From Clostridia bacterium (GTDB taxonomy: Bacteria; Bacillota; Clostridia; Christensenellales; Borkfalkiaceae), in NCBI GenBank assembly GCA_017545865.1, contig JAFWXO010000005.1, positions 1-64,000 on the forward strand: 64,000 nucleotides of DNA. The letters are read 5' to 3'. Shown here in pieces: positions 9,438-17,739 of this stretch. Position numbers and translations under genes: made by a program. The notes below the pieces were generated by a model. That model worked only from the letters and a program-made list of their open reading frames with translations. It made no database searches and was not told the origin of the DNA. The stretch's first letter is position 1, and every line of letters begins with the position of its first letter.

Positions 9438-10667
9438 TTATTCGGATAAAGTGTAACCCGTATCACCGTAAATAAATTGTTTATAAGTTACGGTTAAGGC
9501 ATTTGTTACGCCTTGTCTATCAACGGTAAAGGTTACCGTATCGCCAACGGTTAAAGAAAGTTTGTTAAGGAAGGAAACAACGTCCGCCGAGCGCGTTGCC
9601 GACGTGAGATTTACCGAATACGTTTGACCTTTATATTCAATCGATCTTATCATATCCCCTGCAAGGAAACCTGCTTGAGCGTAAACGCTACCTTGCTTTA
9701 CTGCCATAACGCAAACGGGATAAGTGTGGAAATTGTAAGAGTAATCGGCAATAGCGATTTCAGAGCCAAAAGAGAGCGCGTAGTTATATTCAGCGCAAGC
9801 CCTTGCCCTACCTTCAACGTAACCGTAGTTGTAAACGGTTGACGATTGATAGAAGTAAGTTTTAGTTAAACTTTCATAAACGGAAAGCGCATCGTCAACG
9901 GGAACGGCAAAATTAAGCCCTTGCGCGCCCGTGTAACCGGAATTTACAACGCCAACGAGGTTTCCTTGGCTATCGAATAAACCACCGCCCGAATTACCGC
10001 CGTTTATTGAACAGTCGGTTTGGATAAGGTTCATATTTCCAATATCGCCAACGTTAACCGTCCTTTCCACGGAAGAAATAATGCCTTTAGTAACCGTTCC
10101 GCCTAAAGTGCCGAGAGGGTTACCTATCGCAACAACGTCTTCCCCAACTTTTAAGGGGGCAACGGTGTTTATATCTCTAACGGTTGCAACGGAAAGTTTA
10201 ACCTTATCTTCAGTATAACCGTCACCCGAAGGATACAAACGCAAAACGGCAATATCGGAATTAGGATCGCCACCGATTAAACTTGCGTTATACTTATTGC
10301 CCTCGATATCTTTTACCATATACATATCGCCACCGTCGATAACGTGATGACACGTTAAAACGAAATAGTAGTCGTCTGCATAAGAATTTTCAGTTTCTAA
10401 ACCCGTTCTTGAAAGAATAATACCACTACCTGCTCCAGTGCCTTGCGCAATTTCGCTTTGAATGTAGATTTCAACAACGGAAGGTCTAACCGCATCAAGC
10501 ATTTCAACGAGTGAGCTATAATTTGGCGCTACTGGTGAAGTTTCAACAACGACTTCATACGTGCTAATGTTACCCTCAACCTTGTTATCACTCGGCGTTA
10601 TAACGCACGCCGAAAGAGAAAACGAAAGCGCCAAGACAGTTAATAATGATAAAAACTTTTTCTTCAT
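9438..10667 (-). CDS. HtrA/DegP-type trypsin-like serine protease, lipoprotein
   Basis: A secreted quality-control protease of the S1C family. The catalytic triad is visible as His in LTCHHVIDGG, Asp in NSDIAVLRL and Ser in NGGNSGGGLF. A PDZ-like domain occupies the C-terminal 130 or so residues. The N-terminus is a lipoprotein signal ending in the lipobox LSAC, so it is probably lipid-anchored rather than membrane-spanned like typical Gram-positive HtrA. The ATG at 10667 was chosen because AAGGAGA precedes it and the signal peptide starts there; the protein is 409 residues. It has its own promoter. Confidence 0.9.
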   Translation of the reverse strand: MKKKFLSLLTVLALSFSLSACVITPSDNKVEGNISTYEVVVETSPVAPNYSSLVEMLDAVRPSVVEIYIQSEIAQGTGAGSGIILSRTGLETENSYADDYYFVLTCHHVIDGGDMYMVKDIEGNKYNASLIGGDPNSDIAVLRLYPSGDGYTEDKVKLSVATVRDINTVAPLKVGEDVVAIGNPLGTLGGTVTKGIISSVERTVNVGDIGNMNLIQTDCSINGGNSGGGLFDSQGNLVGVVNSGYTGAQGLNFAVPVDDALSVYESLTKTYFYQSSTVYNYGYVEGRARACAEYNYALSFGSEIAIADYSYNFHTYPVCVMAVKQGSVYAQAGFLAGDMIRSIEYKGQTYSVNLTSATRSADVVSFLNKLSLTVGDTVTFTVDRQGVTNALTVTYKQFIYGDTGYTLSE

Positions 10668-10718
10668 AAGTCTCCTTAGTTTGTAAAAATATAATACAAT
10701 TATACTCAACTTTATTTT

Positions 10719-10747
10719 ATTTTACACTATTGTTTAAAATATGACAA
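10719..10747 (-). promoter_or_regulatory. Sigma-A promoter for the HtrA-type gene
   Basis: TTGTCA, 17-bp spacer, TAAAAT on the minus strand, about 50 nt upstream of the ATG and downstream of the 10768-10801 terminator. Confidence 0.65.
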
Positions 10748-10767
10748 GTAAGTAAAAAAAATTTCAT

Positions 10768-10801
10768 AAAAAAAAGACCGTTTTATATAAATAAAACGAT
10801 C
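10768..10801 (-). terminator. Strong Rho-independent terminator
   Basis: An 11-bp stem pairs 10801-10791 with 10786-10776 around a 4-nt loop and is followed by eight T on the minus strand. It ends transcripts from the BspA-like gene or from a separate small RNA (see next entry). Confidence 0.88.
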
Positions 10802-10943
10802 CTTTCTGCTCCGTTTTTATATTCGGAAACAGAAAAAGACCGTTTCCAATAAAAACTTCGCTATTAAAAGTAACTTGCTTTTTTGTAACCTTACAAACAA
10901 TCACTCTCGCAAAACGTAAAGGTCACTCGCTCGTTACGATAAT
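10802..10943 (-). ncRNA. Candidate structured RNA between BspA-like and HtrA genes
   Basis: The 323-nt gap 10668-10990 contains no gene. On the minus strand a weak promoter (TATACT at 10944-10949, no good -35) is followed by several complementary segments: a GTAAC/GTTAC pair enclosing CCTTTAC/GTAAGG, a GGAAAC/GTTTCC hairpin, and an alternative pairing of TTCTG-TTTCCG with CGGAGCAGAA. The strong terminator at 10768-10801 then follows. ACGGTCTTTTT occurs twice, once in the hairpin and once at the terminator. It may be a small RNA or only a structured 3' end of the upstream message. No known RNA family was recognised. Confidence 0.35.
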
Positions 10944-10990
10944 AGTATATCCCGTATATTTAAGTTTTATACACTAAATTTAAAAAATTT

Positions 10991-12703
10991 TTACAATTCA
11001 ACGGGTTTGCCATCTTTATCGTATTTCCATTCGCCTTTATAATAAATATCCGCAATACCTGACCAACCTTCACAGAAACCAGGGTTTCTTTGGATATTAT
11101 CAGCAATAACTTCGCCCGTTATCTCGTCTCTATCGTAAAGGGGAACGGTAAGCGCTTGAAGTTCTTCTTTTGTGATATTGAGATAAATTTTATTTGCGTA
11201 AGTAAACGCTCTATTTAAAGATACCACTTTATCTACTGCTGGAGTATATATTTCACCTTCAGGAATATAGTTTACACTTGCAGGAAGAATAATTTCATTA
11301 AGAGACCTGCACTCGTAGAAGGCTCTTATACCAATTTGTTGAACGTTTTCACCAAAGATTACTTCACTAAGATTTTTACAAGATGCAAAAGTGTGGTTGT
11401 CTATAATTTTAATACCATTACCTATAATAACCCGCTTTAAATTGTTGCAACCACCAAAAGTATTATACAACGCACCATTATAAGGATGTATATCAAGTTC
11501 AGATCCTTTTACAGTGTCTGGAATAACTATTTCTTCTATTAAAGTTTGTCCAAAAGCATTTCTGTTGATATACCTTAAACCTTCATTTAGTTTAATAGAT
11601 ATAAGTCCAGACTCGCTAAAACAAGATTCTGCTATTACTAAAACTGGAAGCGCTTTTTCATCTCCAGCACCTTTATAATACGCGGGAATTTCAACGTGAA
11701 CTATGCTAGAGTCTTTATCGTATAAAGTAACTTCGTAAGCAAGTTCGCCGTCTATGGTCGTTTTAGTATAAGTTAACGCGGAAGAAGCGTCTAAATATTT
11801 ACCACAAGCACACTTACCGCCATCACTCTTATGTTCGGTGTAATTAAATTTCGTTTCTCCATTATATTGAGAATACCAATGGTGAGTGTCATTGTAAGTG
11901 TAATAATTGCTCTTCCAAATGGCTTTTATAGTTAAACTTTCTGTGATAGGAGAACTAAAATCGAAATCCCAGCCCATAAAAGTATACCCGTCAAAACTCA
12001 AAGACTCTGTCGGAATTTCAGCAAATTCCCCTTCAAAAACCTTTTGACTATCAATCGAAGTCGTATACGTTTCAAAACTTACCGTGTATATAGGCTGGCG
12101 ATAAATGTTAACGCTATAAATTTCAACGATTTCGTCACCATCAAATTCAAAAATATAAATACGGTTATTACCAATATTTAGCGGGATTTTTTTCGTTAAA
12201 ACTTGACCTATGCCATACTCGCTAAACGAAATTTCAAATTTGGCATTGCCTACTACATCTATTTCGTTTTTAAAATCAAACTCAACAACACTATCGGGAA
12301 CTTTTAAGTATAAACCGTTGCCGTTAACTGTAAGCGTTTTAAATCGAATAGAAGATTCTACTGCAACCGCCTTTTCAACTACGTTTCCTGCGTTTATTTC
12401 AGATTCGTTTGACAAAACGATAATTAAATCACCATCTTCATTAATATAAGAATCTATAACGCTAACACCATCTTTACCATTTATCCCGTCTTTACCTTTA
12501 ATAGATTCAAGCCACTCTTCATAATTAAGCGGTTGTTTGCCGTTTTCTTCAGCGTGAGCAACGTACATATTGTATATACCTAAAATCTCTTGATTTTTAT
12601 TATCCGAATTTGTGTTATTATCAGTACCACAAGCAGATAAACCAAATACACAACAACAAAAAAGCATCGCACAGGTTAAAAAAGTGATAAGTTTATTTTT
12701 CAT
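10991..12703 (-). CDS. BspA-like leucine-rich-repeat surface lipoprotein
   Basis: A 570-residue lipoprotein: signal peptide with lipobox LSAC near residue 24, an acidic Asn-rich linker, and a collagen-like phrase GKDGINGKDG. Next come an uncharacterised beta domain, a Listeria-Bacteroides (InlB B) repeat near residues 205-265 (FDGYTFMGWDF), and BspA-type LRR_5 repeats near 340-500 (for example CNNLKRVIIGNGIKIIDNHT). Such proteins are surface-exposed and often bind host or matrix proteins; the ligand is unknown. The ATG at 12703 follows GGAGGG. A long structured leader and a terminator lie immediately upstream, so expression is probably controlled by attenuation. Confidence 0.85.
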   Translation of the reverse strand: MKNKLITFLTCAMLFCCCVFGLSACGTDNNTNSDNKNQEILGIYNMYVAHAEENGKQPLNYEEWLESIKGKDGINGKDGVSVIDSYINEDGDLIIVLSNESEINAGNVVEKAVAVESSIRFKTLTVNGNGLYLKVPDSVVEFDFKNEIDVVGNAKFEISFSEYGIGQVLTKKIPLNIGNNRIYIFEFDGDEIVEIYSVNIYRQPIYTVSFETYTTSIDSQKVFEGEFAEIPTESLSFDGYTFMGWDFDFSSPITESLTIKAIWKSNYYTYNDTHHWYSQYNGETKFNYTEHKSDGGKCACGKYLDASSALTYTKTTIDGELAYEVTLYDKDSSIVHVEIPAYYKGAGDEKALPVLVIAESCFSESGLISIKLNEGLRYINRNAFGQTLIEEIVIPDTVKGSELDIHPYNGALYNTFGGCNNLKRVIIGNGIKIIDNHTFASCKNLSEVIFGENVQQIGIRAFYECRSLNEIILPASVNYIPEGEIYTPAVDKVVSLNRAFTYANKIYLNITKEELQALTVPLYDRDEITGEVIADNIQRNPGFCEGWSGIADIYYKGEWKYDKDGKPVEL

Positions 12704-12714
12704 AAAACCCTCCA

Positions 12715-12748
12715 AAAAATAAAAAATGCGCCAACCGAAGTTAGCGCA
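12715..12748 (-). terminator. UUCG-loop terminator (attenuator) directly before the BspA-like ribosome site
   Basis: On the minus strand TGCGCTAAC-TTCG-GTTGGCGCA forms a 9-bp stem closed by the very stable UUCG loop, followed by TTTTTTATTTTTT and then GGAGGG. It sits inside the transcript between the promoter at 12874-12902 and the start codon at 12703. Confidence 0.8.
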
Positions 12749-12867
12749 CTAAAAACGCAAACTCCGTTGTCGCCAAACAAACTCTATGACAAAAGCAATA
12801 GAAAAGAGAGTGCATTTTTAAACAAAATAAAAAATGCGCCTTTGTCACATTATAAAGTTTGTTTGGC
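12749..12867 (-). promoter_or_regulatory. Structured 5' leader of the BspA-like gene (riboswitch- or attenuator-like)
   Basis: The predicted transcript begins near 12867 with GCCAAACAAACT, which is perfectly complementary to AGTTTGTTTGGC at 12783-12772; a TGACAAA/TTTGTCA pairing extends the helix inward. Inside is a GCATTTTT/AAAAATGC hairpin. GGCGCATTTTTTATTTT occurs in this internal region (to 12824) and again at the attenuator. No known riboswitch class was recognised. Confidence 0.5.
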
Positions 12868-12873
12868 AATATC

Positions 12874-12902
12874 ATTTTATCACTTTTTAAAAAGTGTGTC
12901 AA
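12874..12902 (-). promoter_or_regulatory. Strong sigma-A promoter for the BspA-like gene
   Basis: TTGACA, 17-bp spacer, TAAAAT on the minus strand; predicted start near 12867, giving a leader of about 165 nt. Confidence 0.8.
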
Positions 12903-12929
12903 TAAGATAAAATTTTTAATTTAAACATT

Positions 12930-12956
12930 AAAAAAGACGGCAAGAGCCGTCTTTTT
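12930..12956 (-). terminator. Rho-independent terminator of yebC
   Basis: AGACGGC and GCCGTCT pair around a 4-nt loop and are followed by a T run on the minus strand, immediately after the stop codon. Confidence 0.88.
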
Positions 12957-13697
12957 TTAATCATTATCTTCTTCTTCGGGAAGTTCTACGTTGTGATATA
13001 CGTTTTGAACGTCATCGTTATCTTCAAAAGCATCGAGCATCTTGTTGAAAGAAATAAGTTGCTCGTCGTTTAAAGTGATTTTATCGTTGGGGATCATCAT
13101 AATATCCGCTTCAAGTAAGGTAATGCCCTTTTCTTCAAAATATTTTCTAACTGCAGAGAAATTTGAAGGTGCGGTTCTTACTTCATAAGCATCGTCTTCG
13201 GTGATAACGTCATCCGCGCCAGCGTCAAGAGCCATTTCCATAACGGTGTCTTCATCAAGTTCAACCGTTCTTTCAATAACAACAACGCCCGCATTTTCAA
13301 ACATATACGATACAGAGCCCGTAGTTCCCATATTTCCGCCGTATTTATCAAAAATATGCCTTACTTCGCCAACGGTTCTATTAACGTTATCAGTAAGTGT
13401 TGAAACGATTACCGCGCTACCGCCGATACCGTAACCTTCGTAAGTTTTAACTTCGTAGTTAACGTTGCCAAGTTCGCCGGCTGCTTTTTTAATACTTCTC
13501 GTAATGTTATCGTTAGGCATATTTGCCGCTTTTGCTTTGGCAATAACGTCGGCAAGTTTGCTGTTAGTGGTAGGATCTGCGCCCGCTTTTGCAGCAACGG
13601 CAAGTTCTCTACCTAATTTAGTAAAGATTTTACCCTTAGCAGCGTCAGTTTTTGCTTTTTTATTTTTAATGTTAGCCCATTTACTATGTCCTGACAT
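12957..13697 (-). CDS. yebC: YebC/PmpR family protein (TACO1-like)
   Basis: A 246-residue protein of the YebC family, with the unmistakable N-terminus MSGHSKWANIKNKKAKTDAA and the signature GYGIGGSAVIVSTLTDNVNR near residue 88. Members are cytosolic and have been linked to transcription control or to relief of ribosome stalling. The acidic tail ELPEEEDND is usual. It lies 2 nt after the SpoU-type methyltransferase gene and ends in a clear terminator. Confidence 0.95.
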   Translation of the reverse strand: MSGHSKWANIKNKKAKTDAAKGKIFTKLGRELAVAAKAGADPTTNSKLADVIAKAKAANMPNDNITRSIKKAAGELGNVNYEVKTYEGYGIGGSAVIVSTLTDNVNRTVGEVRHIFDKYGGNMGTTGSVSYMFENAGVVVIERTVELDEDTVMEMALDAGADDVITEDDAYEVRTAPSNFSAVRKYFEEKGITLLEADIMMIPNDKITLNDEQLISFNKMLDAFEDNDDVQNVYHNVELPEEEDND

Positions 13698-13699
13698 AA

Positions 13700-14434
13700 T
13701 TAAAACTCCTTCTTTAGATTATACATCATTAGCGCGCACGCTACCGATGCGTTTAAACTTTCAATTTTACTATCCATAGGGATAGTAAGAACGGTGTCGG
13801 CAAGAGATTTAACCTCATCCGAAACGCCGTTTCCTTCGTTGCCGATAACGATTGCATAACTACCGCTCGGCGTGTATTCAAATAAGTTTTTACCGCCAAA
13901 ATCAGCAACGATTATTTCAAAGCCCGAAAGCAAAGCCTTTAAATTTTCAACTTCACACTTGTGAATATTTACGAAATAAATGCCACTCATGGACGCTCTT
14001 ACCGCTTTTGGAGAGTACGCGTCAACACACGACAAAAGGTAGATATCGCTATATCCGCAAGCGGATGCCGTGCGAATTATCGTACCCATATTGCCGGGGT
14101 CTTGAATACCGTCTAAAATAATAGCGTTTCCACTCGGAGTGGTTAAAGAGTTTTCAGGGATTTTAATAACGGCAAGAACGCCTTGCGGAGTTACTTCACC
14201 CGTTAAATAGGAAAACACCTGCTCGGTTACCGTTATCGTTTCAACACTGCCCGGCGCAATAAAATCACAACGCTCGGATATTACGATACAATCAATATCC
14301 TGCCCGTATTTTATCGCTTCCGAAACCATTTTAACGCCTTCAACGATATATAAGCCGTGTTCACGCCTGCCCTTTTTATCTTTGAGCGACGCTATCTTTT
14401 TAATAATCGCGTTTTGCTTTGAAGAATAAATCAT
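13700..14434 (-). CDS. TrmH/SpoU-family RNA 2'-O-methyltransferase
   Basis: A SPOUT-class methyltransferase that methylates ribose in rRNA or tRNA using SAM. Motif 1 is ILDGIQDPGNMGTIIRTASA near residue 107, motif 2 is VIGNEGNGVSDEV near 196, and motif 3 is IPMDSKIESLNASVACAL near the end. An N-terminal substrate-binding domain precedes it (about 1-95). The exact target base is not known. No Shine-Dalgarno site precedes the ATG, and the rplT terminator hairpin ends about 12 nt upstream, so its expression probably depends on read-through or a weak promoter. Confidence 0.9.
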   Translation of the reverse strand: MIYSSKQNAIIKKIASLKDKKGRREHGLYIVEGVKMVSEAIKYGQDIDCIVISERCDFIAPGSVETITVTEQVFSYLTGEVTPQGVLAVIKIPENSLTTPSGNAIILDGIQDPGNMGTIIRTASACGYSDIYLLSCVDAYSPKAVRASMSGIYFVNIHKCEVENLKALLSGFEIIVADFGGKNLFEYTPSGSYAIVIGNEGNGVSDEVKSLADTVLTIPMDSKIESLNASVACALMMYNLKKEF

Positions 14435-14437
14435 AAA

Positions 14438-14472
14438 AACTACAATTAGGCTATTGATACATCAATAGCCTA
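14438..14472 (-). terminator. Hairpin after rplT
   Basis: TAGGCTATTGAT and ATCAATAGCCTA form a near-perfect inverted repeat. The following sequence (ATTGTAGTTTTT) is only moderately T-rich, so termination may be partial, allowing read-through to the methyltransferase gene. Confidence 0.65.
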
Positions 14473-14481
14473 AAAGTTAAA

Positions 14482-14838
14482 TTATTTTTCAAGTTTTGCT
14501 TTTGCTTTCTTAACGAGAGCCGCGAAAGACTTTTCGTCAGCAACAGCCATATCTGCAAGAACCTTTCTGTTAAGGTTGATACCTGCAAGTTTTAAACCGT
14601 ACATAAATTTGCTGTAAGAAATTTCGTTCATTCTGCACGCTGCGTTAATTCTTGCAATCCAGAGTTGACGGAAATCTCTCTTTTTGTTCTTTCTGCCGAT
14701 GTATGCATAGTTTAAGGATTTCATTACGGCTTCTCTTGCAACGCTGTAAAGTTTGCTCTTAGAACCATAATAACCCTTAGCGAGTTTCATAATTTTTCTA
14801 CGTTTTTTAACTGCGTTTACGCCTCTTTTAATTAACAT
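14482..14838 (-). CDS. rplT: 50S ribosomal protein L20
   Basis: A 118-residue basic protein with the L20 core: [20 protein letters not shown] at the start and [18 protein letters not shown] in the middle. It binds 23S rRNA early in large-subunit assembly. In low-G+C Gram-positives it also represses the infC-rpmI-rplT operon by binding the leader RNA, and a leader of that form is present at 15612-15749. The N-terminus reads MLIKRG in place of the usual MARVKRG. A GGGGAGGA ribosome site precedes it. Confidence 0.97.
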   Translation of the reverse strand: MLIKRGVNAVKKRRKIMKLAKGYYGSKSKLYSVAREAVMKSLNYAYIGRKNKKRDFRQLWIARINAACRMNEISYSKFMYGLKLAGINLNRKVLADMAVADEKSFAALVKKAKAKLEK

Positions 14839-14856
14839 ATCACATTTCCTCCCCTA

Positions 14857-15057
14857 TTACGCTTTGTAAGGAATAATTGACTTAATAGTCTTTTCCTGAG
14901 TAGCGGAAACGTATGCTCCACTTCTAAGTCTTCTCTTTCTCTTAGTGGTCTTCTTTGATAAAATGTGGCTCTTACCTTGATGACCTCTTTTTACTTTGCC
15001 GGTTGCAGTAAGCTCAAAACGCTTTTTTGCACCGCTGTGCGTCTTCATTTTTGGCAT
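14857..15057 (-). CDS. rpmI: 50S ribosomal protein L35
   Basis: A 66-residue basic protein, typical length, starting [20 protein letters not shown] and containing [20 protein letters not shown]. It is the middle gene of infC-rpmI-rplT and has an AGGAGG ribosome site. Confidence 0.97.
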   Translation of the reverse strand: MPKMKTHSGAKKRFELTATGKVKRGHQGKSHILSKKTTKRKRRLRSGAYVSATQEKTIKSIIPYKA

Positions 15058-15098
15058 AATTTTGTCCTCCTAAAAATTTGTGGTTGCCCGAAAAGCGT

Positions 15099-15611
15099 TT
15101 ACGCCTTGGGGGCTAATATCATAAGAATATTTCTTCCTTCCAAAAGTGGCTTCTTTTCAATAACCGCGTCGTTTTCAACTAACGAGTAGAACTTGTTCAT
15201 AACTTCCACGCCAAGATCGGAGTGTGCGTTTTGACGACCGCGCATTCTTATTGAAACTTTAATTTTGTTACCGGCAGCAAGGAATTTTTGCGCTTGCTTT
15301 GCCTTAACGTTAAGGTCACCTATATCAATAGTCATAGATAACCAAATTTCTTTAAGTTCAACTACCTTTTGATTTTTGCGCGCTTCCTTTTGCTTTTTCA
15401 TTTGCTCAAACTTATACTTACCGTAGTTCATTATTTTGCAAACGGGGGGTTGCGCGTTGGGGGAAATCTTAACTAAATCTAAATCGCTATCGTAAGCAAT
15501 TTGGAGCGCAGCGCTTGGGCTCATAACGCCGAGTTGTTCGCCGTTTTCGCCGATTACTCTGATTTCCTTGTCAAATATTTCTTCATTGATTTGGTGCTGA
15601 TTTTTAATAAT
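15099..15611 (-). CDS. infC: Translation initiation factor IF-3 (probable AUU start)
   Basis: IF-3 binds the 30S subunit and checks the initiator tRNA-start codon match. The conserved N-terminal domain (NEEIFDKEIRVIGENGEQLG) lies upstream of the first ATG (15524), so that ATG cannot be the true start. Going upstream in frame, the only start candidates are two adjacent ATT codons at 15611 and 15608, 6 and 9 nt after a strong AAGGAAGG ribosome site. AUU starts are known for infC in E. coli and Bacillus and let IF-3 limit its own synthesis. The product would be 170 residues. The linker and the RNA-binding C-terminal domain (IRMRGRQNAHSDLG) are intact. Confidence 0.93.
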   Translation of the reverse strand: MIKNQHQINEEIFDKEIRVIGENGEQLGVMSPSAALQIAYDSDLDLVKISPNAQPPVCKIMNYGKYKFEQMKKQKEARKNQKVVELKEIWLSMTIDIGDLNVKAKQAQKFLAAGNKIKVSIRMRGRQNAHSDLGVEVMNKFYSLVENDAVIEKKPLLEGRNILMILAPKA

Positions 15612-15749
15612 CGTGTACCTTCCTTAAAAAAAATTGACGGATTACAAAAGTAACCCGTCATTAAAATGCCTATTTAGGCAATTAAATCTATCATAGCCTA
15701 GCGAACCTTTGTTGCCGGCGAGAAGGGGTAACTTCTGCTTGTCGAAGAT
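15612..15749 (-). ncRNA. L20-type leader RNA of infC-rpmI-rplT
   Basis: The transcript from the promoter at 15750-15778 has a leader of about 130 nt. It contains a GAAG/CTTC-bounded segment, GCCGGCAACAAAGGTTCGCT, a TGCCTAAATAGGCA hairpin, and a terminator (TGACGGGTTAC-TTTT-GTAATCCGTCA then seven T at 15627-15660) just before the ribosome site. This is the layout of the ribosomal L20 leader family, in which L20 binding favours termination. The call rests on layout and gene order, not a model search. Confidence 0.75.
15626..15661 (-). terminator. Attenuator terminator in the infC leader
   Basis: An 11-bp stem (15660-15650 with 15645-15635), four-base loop and T run end directly before the AAGGAAGG ribosome site of infC. 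Confidence 0.85.
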
Positions 15750-15778
15750 ATATTACCACTTCTTTTTATAATTGTCAA
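15750..15778 (-). promoter_or_regulatory. Sigma-A promoter of infC-rpmI-rplT
   Basis: TTGACA, 17-bp spacer, TAATAT on the minus strand. Confidence 0.82.
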
Positions 15779-15794
15779 ACGATTTTTAGTGATT

Positions 15795-17732
15795 TTAGTC
15801 AAGTTTTAAACTTTTAACTTCAGATTTTACGCGTTTGATAAAATCTTCAACGCTCATAACGCCGATGTCGCCAAGTTTTCTATCTCTAACCGCCACCGTG
15901 CCCGTTTCAATTTCCTTATCGCCAACGATGAGCATATAGGGAACTTTATCAAGTTGAGCATCTCTTATCTTTCTACCCATCTTTTCACTGCGAAGGTCAA
16001 GCGACGGGCGAATACCCGCTTCTAAAAGTTCATCCCAAAGTTTACGGCAGTATTCTTCGCTTCTATCGGTCATTGAAAGGATGCTTGCTTGAACGGGAGC
16101 CATCCATAAAGGAAGCGCGCCCGCGTATTTTTCAAGCACGAGAGCAAGCGTTCTTTCATAACAACCAAGGCTCGTTCTGTGAATAACGTAAGGATATTTC
16201 TTCTCCCCGTCACTATCGGTGTAAACCATTTCAAAACGCTTTGCAAGTTGGAAGTCGATTTGAATAGTAACGAGCGTGTCTTCCTTGCCGTAAACGTTCT
16301 TAATTTGAACGTCAAGTTTCGGGCCGTAGAACGCCGCTTCGCCGTCCGCTTCGGTATAGTCAATTCCTAAGTTATCTAAGATAACTTTCATTTGGTTTTG
16401 AACGCTTTCCCACTCTTCTTCTGAGCCGATGTATTTTTCTTTGTTGTTTTTATCCCACTTAGAGAATCTATAAGAAATTTCATTGTCAAGACCGATTGCT
16501 TTCATCATGTAAAGCATTAAGTCAACGCAACCTTTGAACTCACTTTCAAGTTGTTCGGGCGTGCACGCTAAGTGACCTTCGGAAATGGTAAACTGCCTAA
16601 CTCTTATAAGACCGTGCATTTCACCGCTATCTTCATTTCTAAAAAGAGTGGAAGTTTCGCCAAAACGCATGGGAAGATCACGGTAACTTCTCGGCTTATT
16701 AAGATAAACTTGGAATTGGAAAGGGCAAGTCATCGGACGGAGCGCGAAAACTTCTTTATCCTTTTCTTCATCGCCGATAACGAACATACCTTCTTTATAG
16801 TGATCCCAGTGACCGGAAATCTTGTAGAAATCACTCTTAGCCATTAAAGGAGTTTTGGTTAAAATATAACCGCGTTTCATTTCTTCATCTTCAACGAAAC
16901 GTTGTAAAACTTGAATAGTTTTAGAGCCTTTTTCAAGCATTACGGGTAAGCCTTGACCAAGAGTATCAACGGTTGTAAAGTAACCGAGTTCTCTACCGAG
17001 TTTGTTGTGATCGCGAAGTTTTGCTTGTTCTAACTTTTCAAGATATTCGTCAAGTTGGCTCTTTTTCTCAAAAGCAGTACCGTAAATGCGGGCAAGCATT
17101 TTGTTCTTGCTATCCCCTCTCCAGTACGAGCCGTTAAGGGCGGTTAACTTAAACGCTTTGATTTTGCCGGTAGACGGAAGGTGCGGGCCTCTACATAAAT
17201 CGGTAAACGTGCCTTGCTTGTAGAAGGAAATTTCTTCGCCTTCGGGCAAATCTTCAATAAGTTGAACCTTATAAGGTTCACTGTACTTCTTCATAAGCTT
17301 AATCGCTTCGTTTCTCGGAAGGGAAAATCTTTCAATGGGAAGATCGCTTTTGATAATCTTCTTCATTTCTTCTTCAATCTTAGAAAGATCTTCTAAAGTT
17401 ATCGGGGTTTTAAAGTCTATATCGTAATAAAAACCCGTTGCGGTAGTAGGGCCGATTGCTAAATTGCAAGTTGGATAAATAGTTTTAACCGCTTGCGCGA
17501 GAACGTGAGAACAGGTGTGGCGATACACGTCAAGCCCTTCTTCATCTCTAAGGGTTAAAATGGCAACCTTGTCGCCCTCACTTACTTTTGCGCTTAAATC
17601 AACGATTGCGCCGTTGATCTTGCCTGCTACTGCATTTCTTGCTAAACCTTCGCTAATTGCCAAAGCAACGTCTAAAACGGACGCTTCGTCATTTACGATA
17701 AGTTCGCTGTTATCGGGTAAATAAACTTTCAT
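15795..17732 (-). CDS. thrS: Threonyl-tRNA synthetase
   Basis: A class II synthetase of 645 residues with the full ThrRS order: TGS domain (1-60), editing domain with HTCSHVLAQAVK near residue 72, class II core with motif 2 in RFGETSTLFRNEDSG near 350, motif 3 in HRTSLGCYERTLALVLE near 515, and the anticodon-binding domain (about 540-645). It charges tRNA-Thr. Expression is controlled by the T-box leader upstream at 17740-17975, and an AAGGAGAG ribosome site precedes the ATG. Confidence 0.98.
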   Translation of the reverse strand: MKVYLPDNSELIVNDEASVLDVALAISEGLARNAVAGKINGAIVDLSAKVSEGDKVAILTLRDEEGLDVYRHTCSHVLAQAVKTIYPTCNLAIGPTTATGFYYDIDFKTPITLEDLSKIEEEMKKIIKSDLPIERFSLPRNEAIKLMKKYSEPYKVQLIEDLPEGEEISFYKQGTFTDLCRGPHLPSTGKIKAFKLTALNGSYWRGDSKNKMLARIYGTAFEKKSQLDEYLEKLEQAKLRDHNKLGRELGYFTTVDTLGQGLPVMLEKGSKTIQVLQRFVEDEEMKRGYILTKTPLMAKSDFYKISGHWDHYKEGMFVIGDEEKDKEVFALRPMTCPFQFQVYLNKPRSYRDLPMRFGETSTLFRNEDSGEMHGLIRVRQFTISEGHLACTPEQLESEFKGCVDLMLYMMKAIGLDNEISYRFSKWDKNNKEKYIGSEEEWESVQNQMKVILDNLGIDYTEADGEAAFYGPKLDVQIKNVYGKEDTLVTIQIDFQLAKRFEMVYTDSDGEKKYPYVIHRTSLGCYERTLALVLEKYAGALPLWMAPVQASILSMTDRSEEYCRKLWDELLEAGIRPSLDLRSEKMGRKIRDAQLDKVPYMLIVGDKEIETGTVAVRDRKLGDIGVMSVEDFIKRVKSEVKSLKLD

Positions 17733-17739
17733 AATACTC

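Noticed and set aside
10750..10990. T-box or known riboswitch in the gap before the HtrA gene
   Set aside because: No GGTGG T-box sequence, no AGAGAG element and no recognisable riboswitch core.
15099..15524. infC starting at the ATG at 15524
   Set aside because: This would remove much of the conserved IF-3 N-terminal domain; the ATT start restores it.
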